Positions 40,585-49,325 of a stretch of DNA of 64,000 bases are shown here, piece after piece. The DNA is taken from contig NZ_CP116968.1 in assembly GCF_032051675.1 (NCBI RefSeq), positions 1,240,001 through 1,304,000 on the forward strand, written 5' to 3'. The position numbers were made by a program, and so were the translations under genes. Under the pieces are notes generated by a model. That model made no database searches, was not told where the DNA came from, and saw nothing but the letters and a program-made list of their open reading frames with translations. Every line of letters starts with the position of its first letter. Position 1 is the stretch's first letter. The stretch comes from Candidatus Nitrospira neomarina (lineage in GTDB: Bacteria; Nitrospirota; Nitrospiria; Nitrospirales; UBA8639).

Positions 40585-40922
40585 TCTTTCCGCATCTACA
40601 ACGAATCGTCATACTAAACAATTATACTGGTACACTGGGTGTATTTATGAAAAAGATCCACGTCCGATAACAGGATAAAATCATCGTGGCATAAAGAGGG
40701 GAATTAGGCAAGGAGAATTCCCCGATATCCCTTATGGAAAAAACAAAAATTTCAGGTTTTCTTTTGTCGAATCAATATCTTAAATACTGACGACATTATC
40801 ATTTAAATAAGAAATTCGATCATGTAACGAATAGAATCATAACTTTTCTTTACCAATCTTTCTTTTCGGATAATCCAATTAGAATATTTAGAGACTTTTA
40901 ACCCCATCGAACGACCTCTACG
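40585..40922. other. AT-rich intergenic region
   Basis: About 340 AT-rich bases separate the divergently oriented lytic transglycosylase start and the end of the 61-residue gene. A TATAAT-like box is visible on the minus strand near 40625, but no convincing -35 element accompanies it. No gene or RNA is recognised. Confidence 0.4.
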
Positions 40923-41108
40923 TTATGACTTGTTAAAGACACTAGCGTCACAAGAAAAATACTTAATTTGCCTCAAGGGGATGATGGTGACTTCCTTGGG
41001 AGTATCGACTTCAAGAATTTCCATATCATCGCTGATAGTATGGCGAATAGCGTCCGGGAATTCTAATTCTTTATTATCAACAAAGGTAACCTTGACCCAA
41101 TACTGCAC
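40923..41108 (-). CDS. Small protein of unknown function (61 aa)
   Basis: I do not recognise this protein. The start is a GTG with an excellent AAAGGAG ribosome site six bases upstream, which is the main evidence that it is translated. The chain reads as a small beta structure (YWVKVTFVDNKELEFP, VTIIPLRQIKYFSCD) with no signal peptide. It lies downstream of proC, 64 bases after its stop, and may share its transcript. Confidence 0.6.
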   Translation of the reverse strand: MQYWVKVTFVDNKELEFPDAIRHTISDDMEILEVDTPKEVTIIPLRQIKYFSCDASVFNKS

Positions 41109-41172
41109 CGTATACTCCTTTCAATAAAACAGTATGAAATGTATGCGGAAAACGTCAGCGCCGCCCAGATTT

Positions 41173-41985
41173 TTATTGACCCAACTCACAAGACCGAGCC
41201 GTAGCAGCTTTGACGGCTTTCATTAAAGTCGCCCGTAACTTCCCTGTTTCTAGTTGTTGAAGACCCGCGATCGTTGTGCCACCCGGTGACGTCACCCGAT
41301 CTTTTAGTGCGGCGGGATGTTCGCCACTTTCAATCACCATCCTGGCCGCCCCTAATACCGTTTGTGTCGCAAGGACACTTGCTACTGTTCGTGGAAGACC
41401 GACCAGGACCCCACCGTCTGTGAGTGCTTCAATCACCAGATAGATATACGCAGGCCCACTTCCGCTCAAGCCCGTCACGGCATCCATTAAGGATTCCTCC
41501 ACCATGACGACTTTGCCAACCGATTCAAATATTGATTGAGCCAGATGAAGGTGGTCCTGGGAGATCCCTGAACTTCCGGCCAATGCCGTAACACCTTCCT
41601 GGATGACCGCAGGGGTATTGGGCATCGCACGAATAAGGGAAATGTTTCTGCCGACATGCTGTTGAATGCGTGCTAAAGGATACCCCGCTGCGACGGAAAT
41701 CAGTAAGTGCTTGTGAGAAATCTGCTCCTTGATCTCTGCCAGCACAGTATCCATAACCTGAGGCTTCACACAGAGAACAATGATATCGGCTGATTTCACT
41801 TCATCAGCATTATCAGATCCCACATGAACGTGAAAGGTCTTCTGAAAATGCTCTAACCGGATTGAGGAAATATCGGTAACAGAAATATTGGCGGGAGACG
41901 CAAGATGGGCTTTCAAAATTCCGGTCACCAACGCATCAGCCATGTTGCCGGCCCCTAAAAATACGAACTTTGGTGACTGCCCCAT
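41173..41985 (-). CDS. proC: Pyrroline-5-carboxylate reductase ProC
   Basis: The product has 270 residues. The NAD(P)-binding motif FLGAGNMADALVTGI is at the start, followed by VLCVKPQ, IRAMPNTPA and the C-terminal SGSGPAYIYLVIEAL and SPGGTTIAGLQ boxes typical of P5C reductase. It performs the last step of proline synthesis. proA is on the same strand 4 kb further left, but genes between the two run both ways, so they are not one operon. Confidence 0.95.
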   Translation of the reverse strand: MGQSPKFVFLGAGNMADALVTGILKAHLASPANISVTDISSIRLEHFQKTFHVHVGSDNADEVKSADIIVLCVKPQVMDTVLAEIKEQISHKHLLISVAAGYPLARIQQHVGRNISLIRAMPNTPAVIQEGVTALAGSSGISQDHLHLAQSIFESVGKVVMVEESLMDAVTGLSGSGPAYIYLVIEALTDGGVLVGLPRTVASVLATQTVLGAARMVIESGEHPAALKDRVTSPGGTTIAGLQQLETGKLRATLMKAVKAATARSCELGQ

Positions 41986-42206
41986 CTACCGAGTATAGCC
42001 GGAGACTGAAAGGGGTTCAACTTCATTCGAGGGAATATGAACAGAATCTCTCAACAATATTTCTCACAATTCAATGCTCTTAAAAATTGCTTTAAAAAAA
42101 TATTCTATTGAACCACAACCCTTTTCAAATACGGTCACCTCCTTGAGGTAAAGCATTGGTCGCTTGCCCGGTCTACTCAGTGGATTGTTTTCCGGGCGAC
42201 ATTGAG
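41986..42206. other. Start of the 350-bp gap upstream of the HEAT-repeat genes
   Basis: The gap between divergent proC and the first HEAT-repeat gene is AT-rich at first and holds only the promoter candidate at 42207-42236. No further gene was recognised. Confidence 0.4.
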
Positions 42207-42236
42207 TTGCCCCTCCCTTTATGTGAAGAGTATATT
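42207..42236 (+). promoter_or_regulatory. Candidate promoter of the HEAT-repeat gene cluster
   Basis: TTGCCC (42207-42212) and TATATT (42231-42236) lie 18 bases apart, about 100 bases before the first gene of the cluster. Confidence 0.4.
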
Positions 42237-42336
42237 AGAAAACCCTGTAAATTCGTTGAGAACCCATTTGTTCCGTTGCCATTTCGCTTACATTGCAGTC
42301 CACAATGATTAAAAAATTAGAAGCAAGGAGGAAGGT

Positions 42337-43446
42337 ATGAAAGCCTGGCCTGTTTTCTTCCTTTTCGTGATTCTGGGTGTCTGGGGTATGGCAGCCGAAG
42401 CCCGCCAAATTCCTCTCACGCCAGAGCAAAAAGCTCAATTAGAAACGGCCCAGACGGTATTGGTGGAGGTCCTTGCCTTAACGGAAAAAGGGACGTATGA
42501 CCCCAGTCCACTGGTGGCCACGGTCAAGGCGCGTTTGGAAGACATTGGGTATACGGTCACCACGGACCGCTCCCAGCCGCACGATGTATCAGTGAAAGGT
42601 AAATGTGAAGAAGCTAAAACGTCGACCCGCACCTCTCCCTCCGGCGGAGATGTGGACCTGGCTGATGCACCCAACCGCCTCTGGAAGGGGCCGGCCTGTC
42701 TGTTGACGTATTTCCTCCAACAGAACAATTTTCAATGGAAAAAAGAAGTGCGCACGACCTTTCCTGATGCCAGGCAGGCGGCCCAGCAGGCCCAGGTTGA
42801 CGATGCCGGAGCCTATGCCATGGACCAGCTCAACCAACGACTCGCGGAATATGACTTCCCCGTCCTGCTCTCGGCCGAATGGGGTCAAATCGACCGCCTG
42901 CTCAAACTGTTGGATAACCCCAAGACGCCCAAACTCCGGAAGGTGAAAATTCTTTCCGTCCTCAGCGATGTGCATGCGGAAGACGCCCTCCCGCAACTGA
43001 CCAAACTTCTGGAATCCACCGACTTGCAACAAGAAACCATCAATGCGCTTTCAGGCGCAGGAGCCGATTCCATCCCGGTCCTCATCGATTTATTCCAAAC
43101 CAGTCCTCAATCCAACATGCGGGCGGAAGCGGCAAAAGCCTTGGGGGATATTGCAGCCAGGACGGGAGATCCCCGCACGATTCCCCCATTGGTGGAATAT
43201 GTTTCCGAAGTCTTACCCCAATTGAAAACCTCTGAAGATATTGATTTTCCTCTGCTCACTGAAGTGGTCTGGGCGATTGGGAAATTACGATGGGCCCACT
43301 CTATGAAGCCAATTTCAGAACTACAGGATAAAGTGTGGCTGATTCATGACAATTCAGAAGAAATGGCTGAGTTGCGAGAGGCCACTAATTGGACCTATAA
43401 AGCAATAGAATTGCAAGATGCTGCCATGTTGCCGTCGTATTGTTAA
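42337..43446 (+). CDS. Secreted HEAT-repeat protein, copy 1 (369 aa)
   Basis: A signal peptide covers about residues 1-22 (MKAWPVFFLFVILGVWGMAA, then EARQIP). The N-terminal domain (about 30-160) contains LVEVLALTEKGTYDPSP, DIGYTVTTDRSQPHDV and RLWKGPACLLTYFL and is unknown to me. Residues 185-330 are HEAT-like repeats (LLKLLDNPKTPKLRKVKIL, LPQLTKLLESTDLQQETI, RAEAAKALGDIAARTGDP). An AAGGAGG ribosome site precedes the ATG. It is the first of three tandem homologues and shares nearly identical DNA with copy 2 in its centre. It is likely periplasmic; no function is assigned. Confidence 0.8.
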   Translation: MKAWPVFFLFVILGVWGMAAEARQIPLTPEQKAQLETAQTVLVEVLALTEKGTYDPSPLVATVKARLEDIGYTVTTDRSQPHDVSVKGKCEEAKTSTRTSPSGGDVDLADAPNRLWKGPACLLTYFLQQNNFQWKKEVRTTFPDARQAAQQAQVDDAGAYAMDQLNQRLAEYDFPVLLSAEWGQIDRLLKLLDNPKTPKLRKVKILSVLSDVHAEDALPQLTKLLESTDLQQETINALSGAGADSIPVLIDLFQTSPQSNMRAEAAKALGDIAARTGDPRTIPPLVEYVSEVLPQLKTSEDIDFPLLTEVVWAIGKLRWAHSMKPISELQDKVWLIHDNSEEMAELREATNWTYKAIELQDAAMLPSYC

Positions 43447-43498
43447 TATACGGTACGATTGAAGAAATTCTGTTCAACTTCCTGTTAACCAAGTCATA

Positions 43499-43520
43499 CC
43501 CCCATGGGACTCATGAGGGG
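43499..43520 (+). other. Hairpin before HEAT-repeat copy 2
   Basis: CCCC/GGGG outer pairs and CATG/CATG inner pairs around GGACT form a hairpin with one bulge. It lies in the 106-base gap between copies 1 and 2, ahead of the copy 2 ribosome site. It could be a partial terminator or an RNA stability element. Confidence 0.3.
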
Positions 43521-43552
43521 TTGGACTTGGCGATAAAGTAAGGAGGTTACTC

Positions 43553-44650
43553 ATGACACGCTGGTCTATTTTTTTCATTTTCGCAATAATATTGTGTGTC
43601 GGGGCCATTGAATCCGAGGCCCGCCGAATTCACCTCACAACAGAGCAAAAAACGCAATTAGAGAAAGCCCAGACTGTGTTGGTGGAGGTCCTCGCCCTAA
43701 CAGAAAAAGGGACCTATGATCCCAGTCCACTGGTTGCCACAGTCAAGGCACGCTTGGAAGACATAGGGTATACGGTCACCACGGACCGCTCCCAGCCGCA
43801 CGATGTGGCAGTGAAAGTTAAATGTGAAGAAGCTAAAACGTCGACCGGCACCTCCCCCACCGGAGGAGACGTAGATCTGGCTGATGCCCCTGACCGACTC
43901 TGGAAAGGGCCGGCCTGTCTCTTGACGTATTTCCTCCAAAACACTGATTTGCAATGGAAAAAAGAGGTACGCACGACATTTGCCGATGCCAGGCAGGCTG
44001 CTCAAAAGGAACAGGTTGACGATGCCGGAGCCTATGCCATGGACCAGCTCAACCAACGGCTCGAGGAATATGACTTCCCCGTTCTGCTCTCGGCCGAATG
44101 GGGTCAAATCGACCGCCTGCTCAAACTGTTGGATAACCCCAAGACGCCCAAACTCCGAAAGGTAAAAATTCTTTCCGTCCTTAGCGATGTGCATGCCGAG
44201 GAGGCACTGCCGCAACTGACCAAACTTCTCGAGTCCACGGACTTGCAGCAAGAAACCATCAATGCGCTTTCAGGGGCTGGAGGACATTCCATCCCCTTGC
44301 TCATCGACCTATTCCAAACCAGCCGGCAGTCAAGCATACGAGCCGAAGCAGCAAAAGCCTTGGGGGATATTGCGGCCAAGACGGGGGACCCCCGTCCGAT
44401 TCCTCCTATGGTACGGTACGTGTCTACGCTATTACCGCAATTGAAAACCTCGGAAGATATAGATTTTCCTGTGCTCACTGAAGTGGTCTGGGCAATTGGC
44501 AAACAACGATGGGAGGGTTCCCTTAAACCCATGAGAGAGCTCCAGCAAAAAATTTGGGTAATTTTTGACAATTCGAAAGAAATGGCCGAATTACGGGAGG
44601 CCACGAGCTGGACCTATAAACAAATAGACTTGGATGGCCATCTCAGTTAA
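43553..44650 (+). CDS. Secreted HEAT-repeat protein, copy 2 (365 aa)
   Basis: This copy shares its domain order with copy 1: signal peptide (about 1-22), N-terminal domain with VLVEVLALTEKGTYDPSP, and a HEAT-repeat C-terminal half. Over roughly residues 40-240 it is nearly identical to copy 1, including at the DNA level. Its last 30 residues (WVIFDNSKEMAELREATSWT) instead match copy 3. A mosaic of this kind is best explained by gene conversion. An AAGGAGG ribosome site precedes the ATG. Confidence 0.8.
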   Translation: MTRWSIFFIFAIILCVGAIESEARRIHLTTEQKTQLEKAQTVLVEVLALTEKGTYDPSPLVATVKARLEDIGYTVTTDRSQPHDVAVKVKCEEAKTSTGTSPTGGDVDLADAPDRLWKGPACLLTYFLQNTDLQWKKEVRTTFADARQAAQKEQVDDAGAYAMDQLNQRLEEYDFPVLLSAEWGQIDRLLKLLDNPKTPKLRKVKILSVLSDVHAEEALPQLTKLLESTDLQQETINALSGAGGHSIPLLIDLFQTSRQSSIRAEAAKALGDIAAKTGDPRPIPPMVRYVSTLLPQLKTSEDIDFPVLTEVVWAIGKQRWEGSLKPMRELQQKIWVIFDNSKEMAELREATSWTYKQIDLDGHLS

Positions 44651-44683
44651 TACCTCACAATATTGTATGGTGGGAGATCAGGT

Positions 44684-45787
44684 ATGAGGACATTGGCGAC
44701 ATGTGGATTCATCTCCATAGTATTGCTCGTTGGGCTTTTCGATTCAGAGGGTTTTGCCCGACGAACGTATCTCGACCAAGAACAAAAGGCGCAACTCGAG
44801 GCCATTCAAACGATTATGATTCACGTCTTGGCGTTGACAGAACGGGGCAAAGTCGATGGAACAGTCATTGAAAATGTGGTGAGGCAACGTTTGGAAGAAT
44901 TGGGCTATACCGTGGTAACCAATCGCGATGATCCATTCGATGTAAGGGTAAACGTCAAATGCGAAGAAGTAAAAAAATGGTCAGGAACCACTCGCGGGGG
45001 CGGTGATGCGGACCATTCCGGCGCCCCATCCCGTCTCTGGAAAGGCCCGGCCTGCCTCTTTTCCTATCAATTGGATGGACGGGACTTAGGGTGGTACAAA
45101 GAAGCACGGACCAGTTTTGAAGATTCGGGCGAAGCCGCTAAAGTCGCTCACGCTCCACAATCCGGTCTTTATGCGATTCAACAATTAGCCGAACGGATTC
45201 AAGAATTTGATTTTCCCGTTATGCTTGCTGCGGAATGGGGACATGAGGCCCGCCTGTTCAAGCTACTCAATAACCCCCAAACGCCCAATAAACGCAAACT
45301 AAGAATTTTATCCCTGCTGCCTCAAGTAGAATCACACGATACCCTGCCTCTTCTGAAAGAACTTATTCAAGATCCTGAACTGACAGAAGAGGCCATCGTC
45401 GCGCTTTCCAGCACGGGGAGCGAGGGCATTCCCCTCTTAACGGATATTTTTCAAACCCAGAAAGACTCGAAGATTCGAGCGGCCGCAGCTAAAGGATTAG
45501 GGGAAATTGGTGCCCATACCGGAGACCCTTCAGTCACCCCGCCAATGCTTGATTATGTGGTTGAAAATCTCCCCCACCTCAAATCCTCTTCGGACATCGA
45601 TTTCCCGGTTCTGACAGAGGTCGTGTGGAGTTTAGGTAAACTGCGAAATGAAAAGTCTATCGCCCCGATTAATGAGCTACAAAGCAAAATCTGGGTGATC
45701 TTTGACAATTCGAAGGAAATGGCCGAACTGCGGGAGGCCACGAGCTGGACCTATAAACAAATCGATATGGATTGGCAGGTTCAGTAG
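44684..45787 (+). CDS. Secreted HEAT-repeat protein, copy 3 (367 aa)
   Basis: The ATG at 44684 with GGGAG upstream is preferred over a TTG at 44663. Overall order is that of copies 1 and 2: signal peptide, N-terminal domain (HVLALTERGKVDGTVIENVV, then RLWKGPACLFSYQL), HEAT repeats. Identity to the other copies is much lower (roughly half by eye) except at the C-terminal end, which resembles copy 2. The gap to copy 2 is 33 bases, so the three are probably on one transcript. Confidence 0.78.
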   Translation: MRTLATCGFISIVLLVGLFDSEGFARRTYLDQEQKAQLEAIQTIMIHVLALTERGKVDGTVIENVVRQRLEELGYTVVTNRDDPFDVRVNVKCEEVKKWSGTTRGGGDADHSGAPSRLWKGPACLFSYQLDGRDLGWYKEARTSFEDSGEAAKVAHAPQSGLYAIQQLAERIQEFDFPVMLAAEWGHEARLFKLLNNPQTPNKRKLRILSLLPQVESHDTLPLLKELIQDPELTEEAIVALSSTGSEGIPLLTDIFQTQKDSKIRAAAAKGLGEIGAHTGDPSVTPPMLDYVVENLPHLKSSSDIDFPVLTEVVWSLGKLRNEKSIAPINELQSKIWVIFDNSKEMAELREATSWTYKQIDMDWQVQ

Positions 45788-45857
45788 ACAGGGCTATTTT
45801 GAATCTCCACCAATGTCCCACCAGCCAGATTCATCCTGACCGCCACCAGCTGACGTC

Positions 45858-46376
45858 ATGAGATTGGTCCCCACCCCGCTTACCTGGATTGGTCTTTTCT
45901 TTATGGTACTTGTGGTTGCCTATGCGGAAAGAGGCTCCCCACAAATGGTCGGAGAGCTCGGGGAAATGGACCGCCTGGAGCAACATGCCGAAGACGCGAT
46001 TGCGAATGGAGACCCCGAGGGCGCCGCCCTCTCCATTGGGAAGGCCGCTCTCATGGCAAAAATTCTCGCTCAAAAGGAAGAGCACCAACAGACTCGCTCT
46101 CTGTATCAAGCAGCAGAAACTCTATTTCGAGGCCAAGAACAGGGCTATCGTGCCTTCGCACTCTTTGAACGAGCGGGAGGACAGCCGCCGGCCTCCAGGG
46201 GTGTGTGCCAATACATCTCAGATGCTGATGAAAAGGTAAAACAATCACGGAAGGACTTGAGGGCCTTGCCCGAATTCACCAATGAATCGTTGAGGGACCG
46301 CCGGCACCGGCACATTGAAAAGACCCAAGAATGGGAAAGGCTTCTCCAGGGGCTGGAGCAAGACTTGTCATGTTAG
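45858..46376 (+). CDS. Hypothetical protein with N-terminal signal or anchor (172 aa)
   Basis: I do not recognise this protein. Residues 9-23 are hydrophobic (IGLFFMVLVVAY). The rest is helical and charged, with a TPR-like or coiled-coil reading (QHAEDAIANGDPEGAALSIGKAA, QTRSLYQAAETLFRGQEQGYRAFALFERA) and two Cys in the C-terminal half (positions about 116 and 172). It follows the HEAT-repeat genes by 70 bases on the same strand and may belong to the same transcript. The ribosome site is weak. Confidence 0.6.
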   Translation: MRLVPTPLTWIGLFFMVLVVAYAERGSPQMVGELGEMDRLEQHAEDAIANGDPEGAALSIGKAALMAKILAQKEEHQQTRSLYQAAETLFRGQEQGYRAFALFERAGGQPPASRGVCQYISDADEKVKQSRKDLRALPEFTNESLRDRRHRHIEKTQEWERLLQGLEQDLSC

Positions 46377-46498
46377 CCTGTTCTTAATTTGTCTGACCCG
46401 CCAGATCTATCTTCGTCGTCACAAAGAAAAAAGAGACGTCTTAAAAAGACCAAGAAAACCGTGTGTTAGTGGGAGTGTTGAATAATAAAGATTTTCAA

Positions 46499-46512
46499 GG
46501 GCAAATTTGCCC
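46499..46512. repeat. Perfect 14-bp palindrome
   Basis: GGGCAAATTTGCCC is a perfect palindrome in the space between convergent genes, 33 bases before the repeat element at 46545. A protein-binding site or remnant of a mobile element are both possible. Confidence 0.45.
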
Positions 46513-46544
46513 AGGGTTAGATTACTCATCAAAGGCTCCTGGTC

Positions 46545-46662
46545 GGTTCAAAAAAAGTCCGTCCAGCAAGGCCGCAGCCGTTTTTACGCACGGAGCGTAC
46601 GCTTAGTACGTGAGTACGGAAAAATGGCGAGAACGCCGCTGGCGGCTTTTTTCAACAGACCC
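46545..46662. repeat. Small REP/MITE-like repeat element (about 118 bp)
   Basis: The segment has ends that are imperfect inverted copies: GGTTCAAAAAAAGTCCG on the left and, read from the right, TCTGTTGAAAAAAGCCGCC. Inside lie GC-rich palindromes (GCCGCTGGCGGC and a CGTACG-centred repeat near 46593). I recall similar dispersed segments from Nitrospira-like genomes but cannot check. It lies between convergent genes, directly after the TAA of the LPP20-like gene. No transposase is present. Confidence 0.55.
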
Positions 46663-47751
46663 TTAGCGAGAACAGGCGTTAGGAACTCTCTGACTCAGTG
46701 ACGGATCCGGTTCGACGCTAAACACGGACCGGGTGAGCAGACGGGCGATTTCTTTGGAGATGACCTCCTGCATGACTTTGCTGGCACGAATCCGTGCTTC
46801 CTTTTCGGTTACATGTCCTTCCCGTCCCGTCTCTGAAATCACCCCGATAAGTCGATGAGAAGGATTTTCATAGATATCGATATCGCCACACCATCGCACA
46901 TATTTGAACAAGGGATCCGGCAAATTCACGGTCCAAAATTGTCCTTGCCCAACAATAGCCAGGTCCGCAACCTCCGTGGACTTTAAATCGGCGGGACGGC
47001 CTAATAAGCCTTCTTGCTTGAGCCCCTCCAAAATCGCCCGTTCAATGTCCTCATGGTATTCTCCCTCAATCGCCACCGAGATAACCAAGTTTTGGGAGAC
47101 AAAATCCATGAATTCACGTTGGATCTGTGGGATACGATATGACGGTGGCAGACTGTCTCCACTGGTGCGGATCACCCGCAGATCTGTATTGAGGGTATCC
47201 CGATCAGTTAATAAAATCATGGCTTCTTTGTAGCCTCGGATGCGTTGAATTTTCTGAGGATGTGTTCGGCCTTGATGAATCATATTCTCGATCTTCGTAT
47301 CCCACTCCTGTAATCGTTCCAGAATAGCTTTCTCAGCCTGTTGCCGGTCGAGGCCCGCCAAAGCCCAAAAATGTCTGGTAGACGGCTGATACCAGAGATC
47401 CAATATCTGGACATTTTCCAGGGCTTTGCTGGTCGTCACCTGTGTCCGGTGGTCCAGTTGTAACTCCCGTCGTGTTTGACTCCCCACTCCGGACTCTTGA
47501 ATGGAATACGTTTCATGGTCCATCGATTGGGTGTTTACCTTCGCAGAAAAAACTCTGGCAACCGCGGCATACGCCCTTTTTTCAGCTTGTTCCCGGGATT
47601 CGGCTTCTCCAATGCCGGTGAGATATCGTTCAACAGGGTATGATTGGTGAGGCGACATGATCCATTCAGGCGGGGTCTCTCCGCCAAACCAGGCACAGCC
47701 TCCGGCTAGGATACATACTCCACTCCATATCACTATTCTCAGGATATTCAT
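46663..47751 (-). CDS. LPP20-like lipoprotein (362 aa)
   Basis: The lipobox LAGGC is at residues 15-19, so the protein is lipidated. The N-terminal domain has ERYLTGIGEAESREQAEKRAYAAVARVFSAKV, typical of LPP20-like proteins. A second domain (about 180-330) is not recognised but contains VAIEGEYHEDIERAILEGLKQEGL. It is the most downstream of four same-strand genes starting at 50578. Its stop directly touches the repeat element. An assembly or cell-wall-activator role like LpoA/LpoB is an inference from the neighbours. Confidence 0.75.
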   Translation of the reverse strand: MNILRIVIWSGVCILAGGCAWFGGETPPEWIMSPHQSYPVERYLTGIGEAESREQAEKRAYAAVARVFSAKVNTQSMDHETYSIQESGVGSQTRRELQLDHRTQVTTSKALENVQILDLWYQPSTRHFWALAGLDRQQAEKAILERLQEWDTKIENMIHQGRTHPQKIQRIRGYKEAMILLTDRDTLNTDLRVIRTSGDSLPPSYRIPQIQREFMDFVSQNLVISVAIEGEYHEDIERAILEGLKQEGLLGRPADLKSTEVADLAIVGQGQFWTVNLPDPLFKYVRWCGDIDIYENPSHRLIGVISETGREGHVTEKEARIRASKVMQEVISKEIARLLTRSVFSVEPDPSLSQRVPNACSR

Positions 47752-47757
47752 GATGGC

Positions 47758-49200
47758 CTATTGGAAACTCTGGTGAATGACAAGTGTTGTTTCGCCTTTC
47801 ATAAGTTGAAGCCGATGATGTTGAGACTCTCCAGCCTTTCGTCCCTGGTGATCCATGGACTGAATAGCCACGGAATAGTCACCCGGGTCAACCCAAAGTC
47901 GTGTCAACTGAAGCTCACCTGGGAGAGTTCGCCACGACCGAATATCGGCTTCTTCTGTGGCCAGGGCAAAAATTCTGGCAATCGCACCCACTAACAAGCC
48001 GACCCAATCCTGATTGTTCCGACCTGCGGCCGCTCTGGCCCCAATGGTGATGCCTTCAGCCGCCGCCATTTTCATGGCGGATCGAGCTACTGCCCGGAGC
48101 ACGAGTCCATTATAATCATCGGCCAGGTTTTTTTCGGCTACGGCGGCAACATCATACATCCGTTCCGATTGGGTTTTAAAACTGGCAGTCTGATCTGTGA
48201 CTTCGATCACATCATGGGCCAACGAGGTTTTTTTCACCGTAAGCCGGGGCAAGGCAATTCGCGCGATTTGACCGTGAATGCCATACAGCAGAGACTCCCC
48301 GCCTCTTGTGTCCCGAGTGCTCCGGCCAAACCAGGGCTTGGTAAGAGCCACCAGGTACAAGGCGTCTAAACTCACGGGCACATCAATGATTACATCTTCT
48401 TTCTTAGGTCCCTGGCCATGGTAACTGATCACAATGAGTTGGGCCTGGGAGTATAGGCCATCAGAGGCTGAAGAAATACTGACTTCCGGATATTTCTCCC
48501 GATACTGTTGAACTTCATCAGACAATCCCAATCGTTCAGCCGTTCGAATCAGATCAGCTTTCAGGATATCCGGAAAAACAACATGGGACCACGCCCGACT
48601 GTCCTCATAGACTTGTTCGGCCTTTCGATATCCGACATAGGCATTATTGAGATCACCCGTAATGTCATAGAGCAGCCCGACCAAATACCGAGCAAACGGA
48701 TCTTCTTGGTAGGTCTCCTTTCCCTCTTGTTTGTCATGAAGCACATTGAGACGGTGATCAATCCTGCGTCCCTCCACCAACGCCTCATTCCACTGTTGGA
48801 GGGCCGCATAGTTCAGCGCCTTCACCACGTTAATCATGACATGTTCATAAGGAGCCCCTTCGAAGGGACGTTGAGCCTCATTCACGAGCAGGGCCGAGGC
48901 CTCGTCTCGCAGATGCTTGGTATACAGGTCTTCAACAAGAGTATACGCCTCTTCGAGAACTTTATTGCTTTCAACATACTGTTCGGCCAAATGGAGCGCC
49001 ATGCCCTGATCCAGTAAATAGAGCAAGCGATTGTTGTCTCCATAGTCTGCCTCTGCCGATTGAATAATCGTCACAGCCTTGGCTGAATTCCCTGCCAGCA
49101 GACTACGCTCTACCTTGGCATAGTGGGACATAGGGCCACTACACCCGACAAACAAGATCGCTCCGAGGGCAAGCAAGAGGTTTCTCGATAGAACGCTCAT
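47758..49200 (-). CDS. COG3014-like lipoprotein with TPR-type helices (480 aa)
   Basis: The start at 49200 is chosen because it gives a clear signal with lipobox (LLLALGAILFVGCSGP), whereas the open frame continues to 49296 with no lipobox logic. Neither has a good ribosome site. Residues about 40-260 form helical repeats (KAVTIIQSAEADYGDNNRLLYLLDQGMALHLAEQYVESNKVL). A C-terminal domain follows. It lies between an LPP20-like and an LpoB-like lipoprotein gene, the arrangement I associate with COG3014-COG3417-LPP20 clusters. It probably stays anchored to the periplasmic side of a membrane. Confidence 0.72.
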   Translation of the reverse strand: MSVLSRNLLLALGAILFVGCSGPMSHYAKVERSLLAGNSAKAVTIIQSAEADYGDNNRLLYLLDQGMALHLAEQYVESNKVLEEAYTLVEDLYTKHLRDEASALLVNEAQRPFEGAPYEHVMINVVKALNYAALQQWNEALVEGRRIDHRLNVLHDKQEGKETYQEDPFARYLVGLLYDITGDLNNAYVGYRKAEQVYEDSRAWSHVVFPDILKADLIRTAERLGLSDEVQQYREKYPEVSISSASDGLYSQAQLIVISYHGQGPKKEDVIIDVPVSLDALYLVALTKPWFGRSTRDTRGGESLLYGIHGQIARIALPRLTVKKTSLAHDVIEVTDQTASFKTQSERMYDVAAVAEKNLADDYNGLVLRAVARSAMKMAAAEGITIGARAAAGRNNQDWVGLLVGAIARIFALATEEADIRSWRTLPGELQLTRLWVDPGDYSVAIQSMDHQGRKAGESQHHRLQLMKGETTLVIHQSFQ

Positions 49201-49325
49201 GGAGAAGAGGGCACGTTGGCCAAGGTGGGCTAGTGAAAAACAAGGCGCCTGACGATTCAAGCCAAGGGAAGAGAAAGACCGAATAACCAACCGCACGCCA
49301 CGGAAGGGGATTGGATGACCCTACA

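Noticed and set aside
43697..44251. Minus-strand open frames inside the HEAT-repeat copies
   Set aside because: The same frames stay open in both copies because the DNA is nearly identical; they are shadows of the plus-strand genes, which have signal peptides and ribosome sites.
46593..46620. A possible regulatory palindrome inside the repeat element
   Set aside because: It is part of the repeat element's own internal symmetry, so it is not called as an operator.
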